A stretch of 64,000 nt of DNA. It comes from Gonocerus acuteangulatus (taxonomy: Eukaryota > Arthropoda > Insecta > Hemiptera > Coreidae). Where the stretch lies: contig OX328130.1 of the NCBI GenBank assembly GCA_946811695.1, positions 67,948,245-68,012,244 on the forward strand, read 5' to 3'. The translations under genes and the position numbers were made by a program. The notes below the pieces were generated by a model that ran no database searches, was not told the origin of the DNA, and worked only from the letters and a program-made list of their open reading frames with translations. This document shows positions 31,401 through 42,384 of the stretch, one piece after another (position 1 is the stretch's first letter; each line of letters begins with the position of its first letter).

Positions 31401-33313
31401 TGGAAGAAGATTTGAAGATATTTTTCAAAAATTCTTCAATGAATGCTACCTCAATAGTTACATTTCTGCGGAAAGTGATAAGACACTGCGATAAGAGAAA
31501 CCCACAACCGAACCTCTCAAACCACTGAATTAAATCAACTTTTCAATTTTAAACTTAACTTCTCGCACCTTTGCCGCCACTCCCGATCGACCTGCATTTG
31601 CATACCAGTTGATTACCGCCCTAATCAATAGATAAATGTTGACTATTGCATCAGTGACCGCGTGCCTCGGCCCGATAGGGTTGAGCTTTAACCGCCCGAT
31701 TTCAGTGTTCCTCCACACATTGAAGCATCCCGATCACTAGTGTGAGCCATGCTCAGACATTATAACCTGTACTCCCCAAGAGTTGTTATCCGGGAATCAG
31801 GAGCTGCCACCTGTTTGGCATAGAGGTAGAAGTTGTACGTAAAGAGTTTCCCACTCAAGTTCAGAATTATGACGTCAGGAAGTCTTTTAATTAAAATTAA
31901 TACTTGATGTCACCATCTTTACTCATGCTGTTCTTTCAGTAAAGTCATTACTTTCGTTTATAATCATCATTTATAAACCTCTGCGCTTTTATCGAACCTT
32001 CCCAATCTCTAGATATCCTTCCTGTTTAATTTCCCTTCGGCCCTTGCGCCTTCCTGTGTATATCGTGACCCAATGATGTAGAGAGTCCATTGGCATCAGT
32101 ACCTCCACTCTTCATAATATTGTTGGGAGACAGAGAGAAATACATTAAAGCATATATATCAGGCTAAGAGCGCCTCATATTACAGGTAGCACTTGCACCT
32201 CGTATTCAGAACCTCGCTGGAGGCGTAGCCTCTTTGGAAGCCGCTACAAAACACAGAGGTTACGTTGGATGTTATCCCCTCATCAGTTTTCCAGAGCAGC
32301 TTTGTAATTTCTCTCCTTCCTTGTATTACGATCTTCCGATCTTCGGAGAACCGTGGTGAAGCAGCCAAGTTTGGGAGAAGTGCAGAACGAAGATACAGGA
32401 AATCTGTCAAATTGGCTTAAGTGGGCCCAGGACCGTACTCAATGTCAGAAAATTTACTGGCTCGTTATCACTCTTATCAATTTAATTCTTTAAGGGGGGG
32501 GGGGGTAGTCGTATGTTCTCACTCACCAGTAACTGTTTAGTTACATTGTTCACCTCGCATACATTGTTTTGAACCCGCAGTTCTAAATTACCGTATTATG
32601 ACGTTTCTTGGCTTTTATTTTTCTATTTATACTAAGATTAACCCTATAAAGCTTCACATGTTACCTTTGTTTAACTTAAGCCCAATTATTCAACTCCATT
32701 TCACGTTCATTTATATTTTAAATGTGCAGTTTACTTTTAACATATTCCATTAATGTTATTTTACATTTATAATTCATAGTACTTACTTTGGTGATGGCTT
32801 GAAGATCAAGCCGAACCGTTGGAAAAATAAAATTTTAAACCGACTAACCCCATTTCGGTAAAAGAAATTAAAAATACATGGCGAAATGCGATTTAAATAA
32901 GTATGTACAAACGAGCCAGGAAATATTTCAACCATCATGAGACACTGTTGGAGAGTCCTGTTAGAACAAAGAACAACAAGTCAAATTGAATAGATACTTT
33001 CACAGGACGAACCTCACTGCTACTCAATGAATGCTTGACCTCAAACTCTGAATAAGAACATCTCATCCTTCCTGAGTCAAGACTCTAGTCAAAGGGCCTT
33101 TGTCTCTTTGTGCAAGCGAAATCCAATCCACAACAGGCTCTATTATCAAGACAGGGCTTTCGGAGAATTCACAATCATCCGTGTGTTTGATTGAGTCTGA
33201 TTAATGTTTAGGATTATATTACCATCTGAGTAGATTAGGACTTATTCAATATGCAGAATCTGCTGAGAAACGATTGCCTCGATTCTTTCAAATTGGAATC
33301 TCAAGTATCCTTT
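31401..33313. other. Intergenic, largely unique
   Basis: The most unique-looking stretch of the window. Short open frames at 31530-31718 and 32180-32410 (minus strand) show no recognised motif. No splice-bounded exon could be defended. A G-run at 32495 and AT-rich flanks are the only other features. Confidence 0.35.
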
Positions 33314-33697
33314 ACAGTCAGCTGTTTGGCCCTGGTTGCTAGTGACGCTTGCTAATTTTCAGTGGTTCTTTTTTTCAATTTTAAGTGGTTTTTTCTTTAA
33401 ATTTCTTTTAATATTTATTAAGAATAGTTTCATTTAAGTGTTCAGATCAAGTTTATATAGTTTTTTCACCTAGTAATAGCCTATGAGGGAAGATATTTAA
33501 TATTGAAGTTTGCTAACCTGAAGCTAGAGGAGGAGCCAGCTCCATTGTTGGGACAGGAGGCTGCCTTCAATTGTTTCTTCACTCAGGGAGTAGACTTTAC
33601 ATTATAAACAATTCTTTTTCTTTTTATATTTATTATTTTTTCTTGTATTTATATTTAATTTATTTTAGTATTGTTAATATAAAGTACATCTTACTCC
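33314..33697 (+). promoter_or_regulatory. LINE copy 2 5' UTR, likely internal promoter region
   Basis: From ACAGTCAGCTGTTTGGCCCT to the ORF1 ATG there is no ORF. Elements of this group usually carry an internal Pol II promoter at +1. I see a plausible start but no defined motif, so this is positional inference. Confidence 0.35.
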
Positions 33698-34440
33698 ATG
33701 GATATGGAAAATAATATAATTATAGAACCTAAACCCCCGGATCCCGGGGTTTCTTCAATAAATAGCTTTAAATTTGAGTTACCACCCGGTCGGTGGACAA
33801 AAAAATTTCTTGTTATGACCTTAGCCCCTAATAGAGAAAAGAAAACCTTTCGCGATTTCAGCCCTTTTAAAATTTGTAGATTCATTAAAAGTTTTGGTCC
33901 TCAAATAAATGTTAAATTTTTGAAATCAGGTATAATAATTTTAGAAATTTCAAACGAAAAAGATTTTATTAATCTGGGAAAAATTAAATCTTATGAAAAT
34001 TATAATATACAATTCTCCTTACACAGATCACTAAATTTTTCCAAAGGAGTCATCACTTGCGATGAATTCCTTCATTGTACAGAAGATGAGCTTAAGGAAG
34101 AATTAGCCAAACAAAATGTAGTCGAAGTTAAGAGAATATTCAAAACTATAAACGGATCAAAAATTCCAACTCCATCTATCATTCTGACATTTAATCGGTC
34201 TGATCTACCTGAAAAGATAGTTTTAGATTTTTTAAGTGTGCGAGTCATTCCGTATTATAGACCTCTAATATGTTTTAATTGTTATGGATATCGGCATGGA
34301 AGACGTCAGTGCAGAGAACCAGTTTCCCTGTGCGGTCGATGTGGATTGGCAAAGCACGAGGGAGAATGTGAGGCGAAGTGCCTCCATTGTACGGGTCCCC
34401 ATCCGGCCTGGTTTTCCTCATGTCCGATATATAAAAAAAA
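33698..34440 (+). pseudogene. LINE copy 2 ORF1 (gag-like), N-terminal two thirds
   Basis: The ATG at 33698 opens MDMENNIIIEPKPPDP. After an N-terminal region with a likely RNA-binding fold (ICRFIKSFGPQINVKFLKSG), three zinc knuckles follow: CFNCYGYRHGRRQC (CX2CX4HX4C), CGRCGLAKHEGEC (same) and CLHCTGPHPAWFSSC (CX2CX3HX6C), the standard trio of I/Jockey gag proteins. The frame then runs into the inserted element at an A-run after CPIYKK. The continuation is at 37728. The protein would coat the element RNA. This copy cannot make the full product. Confidence 0.88.
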
Positions 34441-34730
34441 GTCCGACTCGCAGGAACTGCAGCATCTTAGCGCGGTTCCGTTCATGTCCCTAGTGCCATT
34501 TGATAAGCTTAGAAAAGAAATAAACTTATTTTTTTTTATATATCTCGTGAAAATTGTCAAAATCCTCTCGAATATCTCGAATAAAAGTGATATTAAGGCG
34601 TCAGGGACACCGACAGTAACTAACTTTTACACAGATGCGGAAATTACACAATCCTGCTCTCATTCTAAAGCAAAGCTCTATAAATCAATACAAAATATGC
34701 CTAATAAAGCCTTTCTAGAGGGTACAGAAG

Positions 34731-34985
34731 CATGGGCATATATGAGGGGGGGGGCTGATGGGGCTGCAGCCCCGTCCCGAAATTTTGAATTAATGATGAA
34801 AACTTCTCGTAAAACCCTTAAAAATAAATTAAATAAGATCACTTAGTTCATAAAACATATTTTATTTTACGTGTAATAGCGTTTTAGTTGCCTAAAGCTA
34901 TTCCAAGCTCTAAATATTTAGTATTCCATACCCTGGAAATGGTCTCAGACCCCCGCCCCCGAAATTGTTTTTATATACGTCCATG
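34731..34985. mobile_element. hAT-like MITE, family B, nested in the Helitron-like element
   Basis: CATGGGCATATATG at the left, TATATACGTCCATG at the right, flanked by TACAGAAG (34723-34730) and TACAGAAC (34986-34993), an 8-bp duplication with one mismatch. It is nested: MITE in Helitron-like element in LINE. Confidence 0.88.
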
Positions 34986-35809
34986 TACAGAACCTTTTTT
35001 GTAGAGCATTTAGTAAGCTTTCGAATGGTAATCTTCCGCTTCACAAGATTGTCAACGGTTTTCGAGATACTAACGAAAGTATACAAAGTTACCAAAACTT
35101 TTTTTGTCTGTTAATAAAATATTTTATTCTAACTCTTCCTTTACCCTAAACGTAACAAAAATTTCAACATATTAGTGTTGAACACGCAGAAAATGTTTCA
35201 ACTGTATCCCATAATTCTAAGTACCAAAATCAAAGACAAACAACCCTCCCTAGGAAGGACGCTAGGCAGTTGAAAAGCTAAATCTTGGAAATCCATATCT
35301 CTAACATTAAATTGATTTCTTATTTTTCTTAACCTGTTTTATTTTCAAATACATTATCCAACTCTAAGCAATTAAAAAATAACAAGGAATAAAAATATAA
35401 AATTTTAGGCACTTTCAACACTTGTTCACACTGAGTAAAACAATATAAACAGATCTAAGGTGTTACACGGTAGCTGGTGAAAGATGAATGAGGTCTCGTA
35501 TTGCAATTCTCTGTATGCAGGGTCTACTTCCAGGTAGTCAGTCATATACTTTTACTGCCCTTTACCGTTACTCAGAAAGCTCTTTGTGTTTACAAACAAA
35601 GGACTCGGTATAGACCACCCGTATTAACCCAAAAGTGATTATATCAAGCTTGATAAACTTCCTGAATTAAATTAAGGAATTTAAGAGTGCTTAAAATAGG
35701 TTCTTGATCTAGTCAAAAAATTCAAGGAGAATTACACCACGAATAGAAAATTTCGGCCAAACAGAAGGAAAATAACAATAACAAGGATAGTTAAACTTCG
35801 TTTTCAAAG

Positions 35810-35975
35810 ATTGTTAGTTGTAACACAAAAACGGTCACTCATGATTCTAATAAATTAACTGTGAAGGGTGATTACACAAATATTCCTGTTGAGGCTTTAA
35901 AGCTTCAACTCAAAAAACATATTAACCCACAGGTAATATCTAGATATTCGTACGGCATCTTCGAATTCTAACAAA
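35810..35975 (+). other. Coding-looking fragment inside Helitron-like element
   Basis: About 55 codons open to a TAA, reading KIVSCNTKTVTHDSNKL, KGDYTNIPVEALKLQLKK and INPQVISRYSYGIFEF. The composition is protein-like, unlike the surrounding AT repeats. No family recognised. It may be a captured gene fragment, a known habit of Helitrons, or chance. Confidence 0.3.
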
Positions 35976-36319
35976 CAAAATATTGCTTCTAATTATACGT
36001 ATCCTGTTTACTGACAAATACATTTGACTACTATAAGAAATTACAAAAATGACGAGCAGTGAAAAAACTGCGGGAAACACACAAATAGATCCGTTTAAAT
36101 AAACGAAACTAACTAACTAAGTTTTAAGCACTTATTTCTCCTAATGTGACGACCCCATCAAACATTTCTTCAAAACATTTTTCCACGATTTCCTAACCCT
36201 TTTTGAGATATTAATGAAAATATACGAAGAGGGCCTAATAGATATTCATACGGGATCTGAGAATCCCAAGGTTCCGCCCGTATCCTGTGTTATTGGCAAA
36301 TACATTTGACTACTATAAG

Positions 36320-36420
36320 CAATAGCAAACAATAGGGAATATGCCAAAGAACTCGGACTAGGAGCCTCGACAGTTTCAAGACATTTGAAGGAAATCGGCA
36401 AATCCAAAACTGACATTTCA
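36320..36420 (+). pseudogene. mariner-type helix-turn-helix fragment
   Basis: The plus strand reads YAKELGLGASTVSRHLKEIG, the second helix-turn-helix of mariner transposases (compare A.EL.VS..TVSRHLK.IGK), followed by a stop. Only about 30 codons; no catalytic part nearby. Probably an old mariner piece carried in the Helitron-like element. Confidence 0.6.
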
Positions 36421-37528
36421 TAAGGTACAGCCTGATATATTTCTAACAATGAATTGTTTTTCTTATTTTAATTAATCTGTTTTATTGTCAAATACATTAT
36501 CCAACTATAAGAAATGAAAAAATAGGAATAAAAACAGACCAAAAGAACCGTATGAAATAAACGAAATCAATTACTTCAAAGTTTAAGCACTTATTTCATC
36601 CGATTGACATCGCTTATTCAAAACTTTCCTCAAAACCTTTTTTGTAGACCATTTAGTAAGCTTTCGAATGGTAACCTTTCGCTTCCCAAGATTTTCAATC
36701 GTTTTCAAGATATTAATGGAAGTATACGAAGTTCCCAAAATTTTCATTATTTCTAGCAACAGAAAATTGGTCTCATTTTTCCTATCCTGTTTTACATACA
36801 AATACATTTTCCCAACATAAGAAATTACAAAAATAAAAAGCAATAAAAAACCAAGGGAAAGAGACAAAAATTACAAAAAGAACGACAAAAACCCGTTCAT
36901 AAGAAAAAAACAGACGTATTTGAAGATTTAAGCACTTATTTCTCCGATTGACATAACCTACTCAAAAATAGTTTTAGAATCTTTTTTGTAGAAAATTTAG
37001 TAAGCTTTCAAATAGTTTCTATCTACTTACCACGATTTCCCAACCGTGTTCGAGATATTAATGAAAGTATACAAAGTTCCCAAAACTTTTCATGTCTGTT
37101 AATAAAATATTTTATTCTAACCCTTCCTTAACTCCAAACGTAACATAACTTTCAACATATTAGTTTTAATGAAAGAAGAACATGCAGATAATGTTTCAAC
37201 TGAATCCCGTGATTCTAAGTACCCAAACCAAAAACGGTATTCAAAAACTATTTTTCCAATTTTCTCGAAAACGGTTAAAGCTATCGCCTTGAAAATGGTT
37301 TCATTCGTTTTCCTAGCCCATGAAGCATATAAAAAGAGTCCTTACAAGCTTATGAACTCAAAAACGTAAGCGTTACGATTTTTTTTGCGCGAATTTCGCC
37401 CCAAACGCCATCTTCCAGTGGGCGGATTTTGCTGGTTAACGAACTTGACCTTTCAAATTGGACGCCAGATTTTTGTACCAAATTTCATCAAAATCGGACC
37501 ATTCGTCTTCTAGCTAGAGAGCGAACAG

Positions 37529-37533
<5 letters not shown>

Positions 37534-37567
<34 letters not shown>

Positions 37568-37587
37568 TATACATATATATATATATA
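37534..37587. repeat. (TA)n microsatellite inside Helitron-like element C2
   Basis: TA run with a few interruptions, preceded by GAGCGAACAGACAAATATA as in C1. Confidence 0.9.
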
Positions 37588-37727
37588 CAAATTTGAACCA
37601 CCGTTATTTTCGGTTTCTAGGGGTTCTGAAACGCGAAATTTTCTAGTCGGCACTTCCGGATTGTTTCATTGTATCAACCTTATAAGCGGGGTTCCTCCCT
37701 ATGGGGGAGGGAGGAACCGCGCTAAAA

Positions 37728-38246
37728 GAAAAACAGATTGAGGAATATAGAAGAAAGCATAAAGTATCCTATTTCCAAGCAGATAAATCCCTCCAGCCTA
37801 GAGTACAGGTTCATCCTAGTACCTCTCATAGTTACTCGGAGGTCGCCTCAGCATTACCAACTAAAAATATACTCCTAGAACAATTCGAAAAACTGACATG
37901 TCTAGTACAATCTCTTGCTGAAAAAATTAATTTTTTAGAATCATCAATAGGTAATAAATCTCCCCAATTAGTTAAAAATAAAACTGAAAATAAAAATAAA
38001 TCTAAAATTCCTTCTAACCAAAAATTATCAAACACTTTGGAAATATCAATAATTCCCGACCCTAAACAGAATATTTCTCAATCAAGCCAACTACCCCTTC
38101 CGAAAATAGGAGATAAAAGGACTAGACCTCCTTCCCAGAATTCTACTCCTTCGTCATGTGGCTCTCCAACATCCTCTCGAGAGGATGACGGGGATTCGAA
38201 TCCCAAAATTCGTAATAAATACAAAAACAAAACAACAAAAAAATGA
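37728..38246 (+). pseudogene. LINE copy 2 ORF1, C-terminal third
   Basis: Resumes after the insertion with EKQIEEYRRKHKVSYFQAD, then HSYSEVASA (the SYxEA motif seen in copy 1 as LSYAEA), a probable coiled coil (LLEQFEKLTCLVQSLAEKI), and a polar Ser/Pro/Lys-rich tail. The stop TGA at 38244-38246 overlaps the ATG of the next ORF at 38243 (ATGA). It would be about 420 residues with the N-terminal part at 33698. Confidence 0.85.
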
Positions 38247-38704
38247 ACATCGCCATTATAATAATTATTTATTTATTTATTAAACAAAAACACATGGTTA
38301 TGTCTTTTCAATCTCCAACATCAGTTCAATGTGTTTTTCCTTTTCCTTACACAATAATGCTAAATATGTACTCCCAAATACTTACTACTATTTCGTCTCT
38401 AGAACTCTTTCCCAACAATTTATTTTTACAAGCACGTAATACAATAGTCATATTAGAGTTAACATATTTTGTTTATAAAAATGTACTTGAAATAACTTCC
38501 TATATAAATTTATTAATGAACATAATTCGAAATAATTACTTCAATATTAAATCATCATCATCTTTTATTCTTATCATCATAAAAATTTTAAATCTCCAAA
38601 GCTTTGCTATTTTAGCTAAATCGCGTATAAATATTGATTTTCACATTTTTCCGCGATTTTCAGAAAATACATTTATATTAAACTCTTCCAAGCACACTCC
38701 ATGA
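38243..38704 (+). CDS. LINE copy 2 intermediate hydrophobic ORF (ORFx)
   Basis: 153 codons between ORF1 and ORF2, in a third frame. The start ATG overlaps the ORF1 stop (ATGA at 38243-38246) and its TGA overlaps the ORF2 ATG (ATGA at 38701-38704). It starts MNIAIIIIIYLFIKQKH, a short hydrophobic stretch that could be a membrane anchor, followed by other hydrophobic segments (LINLLMNIIRNNYF, FILIIIKILNLQSF) and basic, Asn/Ser-rich links. No family is recognised. The matching position and character of 2505-3268 in LINE copy 1 argue that it is real. Alternatively the frame exists only to carry ribosomes from ORF1 to ORF2. Function unknown. Confidence 0.55.
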   Translation: MNIAIIIIIYLFIKQKHMVMSFQSPTSVQCVFPFPYTIMLNMYSQILTTISSLELFPNNLFLQARNTIVILELTYFVYKNVLEITSYINLLMNIIRNNYFNIKSSSSFILIIIKILNLQSFAILAKSRINIDFHIFPRFSENTFILNSSKHTP

Positions 38705-41700
38705 CCATTCTGCAATGGAACATTAATGGTTTAAATTATCATAAAGCAGATCTATTATCAATATTAAAGGAAAAATGTTGTCCGTTAATTTGTCTGCAGG
38801 AGACGCATCTGAAGGAAGATAGCAATTTCCATCTTAGTGGGTTTAGTCAATTCCGAAAAGATTATTGTCATGGACTTATTGCTAGTGGTGGTGTTAGTGT
38901 GTTAGTCAGTCATGATATTCCTTGCACTGAGGTTCCATTAGTGTCGGATTTGCAAGTTGTGGCTGTACGGATATACTCTCACCAGTCATTCACATTATGC
39001 TCCATTTATTTACCTCCAGGACAACCTTTTAATGAGAACCAATTAACAGATCTTGTTGCTCAACTTCCATCTCCACTTTTCTTACTTGGGGACTTTAACA
39101 GTCATAGTGGTGTTTGGTTTTCAGATACAACAGATACCAGAGGGCGTATTGTTGAGTCTTTTCTTAACTCATCTCAATTAGGTGTCTTGAATGATTCTTC
39201 GCCGACCCATCTTTGCAGCTCTACAGGAACTCTATCTTCCATCGACCTTTCGTTAGTTAGCCCTGTCCTTCTTCCTAGATGCACTTGGTCCACCATGGAC
39301 GACCTTTATGGGTCGGACCATTTTCCAATTCTAATCAATTTTCTGGGAAGACATTCCTCTCCCCAGTTGCGTTTACCCCGCTGGAAGTTGAATGAAGCCG
39401 ATTGGGACAAATACAAAACCAATACCGATCTTACTCATTTAAATATGAATAGCGCCTGTATAAACACTTTAACAAACGAAATTAATAGCCTAATATTATC
39501 CTCAGCTGAGATGGCCATTCCAAAAACAAAACCTCATAGTAGTAGAGTCCTAGTTCCATGGTGGAACGAAGATTGTGCTTCTGCTGTTAAGAAAAGGAAA
39601 AAATGTCTTAGTAAATTTAAGAAACATCCGTGTTCTATGCATTTAGAAGAATACATTTACAGCAGAAAACAAGCAAGGTTTATAATTAGGACACGAAAGA
39701 GAGATTGCTGGAGAGATTTCGTCTCTAATATTAATGTACACACGCCCCCCACAGAAATTTGGAATACAGTCAGAAAAATAATAGGCCGTTACAAAAGTAG
39801 CAAACATCCTCTCAATCATATAAAAACACCAACCGAAATTCTAACAGATCCTCTCCAAATAGCCAACCATCTCGGCCGATTTTATGAAACCATTTCCTCC
39901 GATTCAAATTACAGTCCACAGTTCCTTCAGATCAAGCAAGCAAAAGAATCACAACCAATATATATACACAAAGATCCTCTTGACCCTTTAAATCTCCCCA
40001 TTTCGTACATAGAACTTGAAGAAGCCCTCAAAACTCGCAAAGAGTCCTTTCCCGGTCCGGATAATATTTGCATTGGAATGATAAAACATCTAACACTGGA
40101 AAATAAAATCATTATATTAAAATATTTTAATAAAATTTTTCAGACCGGTATAATTCCCGAGCTATGGACCAAATCAATTTCGATTCCGATCCCCAAAAAG
40201 AACCAACCCCCTTTCCTTGCATCGAGTTACAGAGTAATTTCATTAACGAGTTCCCTGTGCAAACTATTTGAAAAAATAATAGTCAATCGCCTGCACTGGT
40301 ATTTGGAAAGGAAAGGTTTGCAGGCTAAGTGGCAGAGTGGTTTTCGACGAGGTAGAAGCACGCGGGACAACTTGGTAAAGCTTGAGGTAGAAATTAGAGA
40401 AGCTTTTAGGAAAAAGAGAAAACTACTAGCTGTTTTTGTGGACATTAAAAATGCGTTTGACACTGTTTGGAGAAGATATATTTTAGATTGTTTGAACGAA
40501 ATCGGAATACGTGGTTATATTCTAATATTTATCCAGAATTTTTTAAGAAACCGATCATATCAAATTCGAAACGGAACAGTACTGTCTGAAGAATTTATTC
40601 AAGCAAACGGTGTACCGCAGGGAAGCGTCATGAGTCCTCTTCTCTTCTCCGTAGCTATCAATCATGTCCTACAGATCATAGAACCTCCGGTAGAAGGTAT
40701 GCTCTATGCTGATGATCTCGTTTTATATTCATCTGATCGAAGCACAGAAAATCTTCAGAATAAAATGCAGTCTGCTTTAAATGCAATAAATGAATGGTTC
40801 AATGAGCATGGGTTTGAGATCTCCTCTACAAAGACCGTATCCGTCTTGTTTGCCCCTCGTAAAGTCGACAATCCACCTTCACTCTACATAAATAACATTT
40901 TAATTAAGTCTAATCAAAATGCTGAATTTTTGGGCCTCATCTTTGACCGTAATCTAAATTGGTGCTTCCATCTAAAAACTTTAAAAAATAAATGTTTTCA
41001 GTCATTAAACATACTTAAAATGTTAGCAAATACCTTTTGGGGTGGTGACCGCACAAGTATGCTCATGCTTTATCGAAGCCTTATCAGATCCAAGTTAGAC
41101 TATGGATGCATGGCCTATGGCTCTGCCTCTCCGAAAACTCTACAAATGTTAGACACAATTCACCATTCTGGCATTAGAATTGCTACCGGAGCTTTCCGTT
41201 CCAGCCCTGTACTTAGTCTCTACGCGGAATCTGGAGAACATCCCCTTGAAACACGCAGAAATCAGCTTTCTCTGAATTATTTTGTATCCATAAAAGCCAA
41301 TCCCTCCCATCCACTTAATGAATGTTTTTCGGACCTCAATAGTATACAAAATTATTCGAATAGAAGAAAACCTTTCACAACAAGAATCCACGATCTTTTT
41401 GAAAGCCTACATCTGGCAGATAGCTCTTCCATCCTACCAGAATGTCTTTATTCTGAAGCACCCTGGACTCTGCCACCTATCAGACTGAATCTTACCTTAA
41501 CTAAATTTCTCAAGAAGCACACGATTAAACAAATCTTTTCTCATGAATATAACAAGATCCGCAGCGAGATGCCATTCTCTTCTATAGTTTTTACCGACGG
41601 ATCTAAAAGCGATGATGGTGTTGGTGCAGCATTTTTGTCCGACAGTGGTTCAGGAATGTTCTCTTTACCTCCTGAAGCATCCATCTTCACCGCGGAACTA

Positions 41701-42384
41701 GTTGCCATATCCAAAGCTCTCCATGCAGTAACTACTCCAAATTCTCAATTAGCAGTTTTCTCCGATTCCCTTTCCGCCCTTCTAGGATTAAAAAATTCCC
41801 AATCTAGGCACCCAGTAGTTTTAGATATATTCACTTCTCTAGCATCTCTCAATAAAAATAAATGCTCCGTTACATTCTGCTGGATTCCCAGTCACTCCGG
41901 CATAAAAAGAAATGAGGAAGTCGACCTTTTAGCAAAGAGGGCCATTAAGGAAGGGGTTCGTGTTTCCAGCATGACATCAAATGATTTTGCAATATCCATA
42001 AAACGGAAAACATGGGGACCGTGGGAAGAAAAATGGTTTTTAACAACTGAAAATAAATTAAGGCAACTTAAATCTAGTGTTCAATCGTGGAGGTCATCGG
42101 TGCGCCGAACGAGAAGGGAGGAAGCTGTTATAACCCGTCTTCGTATAGGCCACACGAAAGTTACTCACTCATATCTGATGTCAAAAGGTGATCCACCGAT
42201 GTGTGAAGTTTGTGGGACAGTAATAACAGTAAAACATATTCTTCTAGATTGCCAATCCTACGCCATGGAAAGACAAAAAAATCAACTAGGGACAACAATT
42301 GATGATATTCTAGGCGATGATTCGACAAATTTAACAAAATTAATAAACTTCCTTAAATCAACAGGTTTATTCAATAAATTATAG
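38701..42384 (+). CDS. LINE copy 2 ORF2: endonuclease, reverse transcriptase, RNase H, intact
   Basis: 1227 uninterrupted codons. Residues 1-225 are an AP-type endonuclease: QWNING (5-10), QETH with catalytic E34, LGDFNSHSG near 137 and SDHFPI near 207. The RT follows: SYRVISLTSS near 510, VFVDIKNAFDTVW near 580, NGVPQGSVMSPLLF near 640 and YADD at 669-672, intact. RNase H starts at FTDGSK (D966), with ELVAISKALH, FSDSLSALL and WIPSHSGIKRNEEVD. The C-terminal CEVCGTVITVKHILLDC starts at 1168. All catalytic residues I can check are present. It would nick target DNA and copy its RNA by target-primed reverse transcription. The ATG overlaps the upstream ORF by ATGA. Clade within I/Jockey not resolved. 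Confidence 0.95.
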   Translation: MTILQWNINGLNYHKADLLSILKEKCCPLICLQETHLKEDSNFHLSGFSQFRKDYCHGLIASGGVSVLVSHDIPCTEVPLVSDLQVVAVRIYSHQSFTLCSIYLPPGQPFNENQLTDLVAQLPSPLFLLGDFNSHSGVWFSDTTDTRGRIVESFLNSSQLGVLNDSSPTHLCSSTGTLSSIDLSLVSPVLLPRCTWSTMDDLYGSDHFPILINFLGRHSSPQLRLPRWKLNEADWDKYKTNTDLTHLNMNSACINTLTNEINSLILSSAEMAIPKTKPHSSRVLVPWWNEDCASAVKKRKKCLSKFKKHPCSMHLEEYIYSRKQARFIIRTRKRDCWRDFVSNINVHTPPTEIWNTVRKIIGRYKSSKHPLNHIKTPTEILTDPLQIANHLGRFYETISSDSNYSPQFLQIKQAKESQPIYIHKDPLDPLNLPISYIELEEALKTRKESFPGPDNICIGMIKHLTLENKIIILKYFNKIFQTGIIPELWTKSISIPIPKKNQPPFLASSYRVISLTSSLCKLFEKIIVNRLHWYLERKGLQAKWQSGFRRGRSTRDNLVKLEVEIREAFRKKRKLLAVFVDIKNAFDTVWRRYILDCLNEIGIRGYILIFIQNFLRNRSYQIRNGTVLSEEFIQANGVPQGSVMSPLLFSVAINHVLQIIEPPVEGMLYADDLVLYSSDRSTENLQNKMQSALNAINEWFNEHGFEISSTKTVSVLFAPRKVDNPPSLYINNILIKSNQNAEFLGLIFDRNLNWCFHLKTLKNKCFQSLNILKMLANTFWGGDRTSMLMLYRSLIRSKLDYGCMAYGSASPKTLQMLDTIHHSGIRIATGAFRSSPVLSLYAESGEHPLETRRNQLSLNYFVSIKANPSHPLNECFSDLNSIQNYSNRRKPFTTRIHDLFESLHLADSSSILPECLYSEAPWTLPPIRLNLTLTKFLKKHTIKQIFSHEYNKIRSEMPFSSIVFTDGSKSDDGVGAAFLSDSGSGMFSLPPEASIFTAELVAISKALHAVTTPNSQLAVFSDSLSALLGLKNSQSRHPVVLDIFTSLASLNKNKCSVTFCWIPSHSGIKRNEEVDLLAKRAIKEGVRVSSMTSNDFAISIKRKTWGPWEEKWFLTTENKLRQLKSSVQSWRSSVRRTRREEAVITRLRIGHTKVTHSYLMSKGDPPMCEVCGTVITVKHILLDCQSYAMERQKNQLGTTIDDILGDDSTNLTKLINFLKSTGLFNKL

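Larger units (their letters stand above)
34441..37725 (+). mobile_element. Helitron-like (HINE-type) element, copy C2, inserted in LINE ORF1
   Basis: Starts GTCCGACTCGCAGGAACTGC..TTAGCGCGGTTCCG and ends GGGGTTCCTCCCTATGGGGG and AGGGAGGAACCGCGCTAA, the same ends as C1. The roughly 300-bp internal unit occurs several times (about 35290, 35985, 36455 and 36760), with (TA)n at 37534-37587 and a MITE at 34731. It also holds coding-looking fragments at 34570-34725, 35810-35975 and 36320-36420. Host sequence on both sides is one LINE ORF1, so the ends are well fixed to within the A-run. Confidence 0.7.

Noticed and set aside
31401..33313. Host gene in the most unique stretch
   Set aside because: Only short frames without motifs or credible splice sites; nothing to support an exon.
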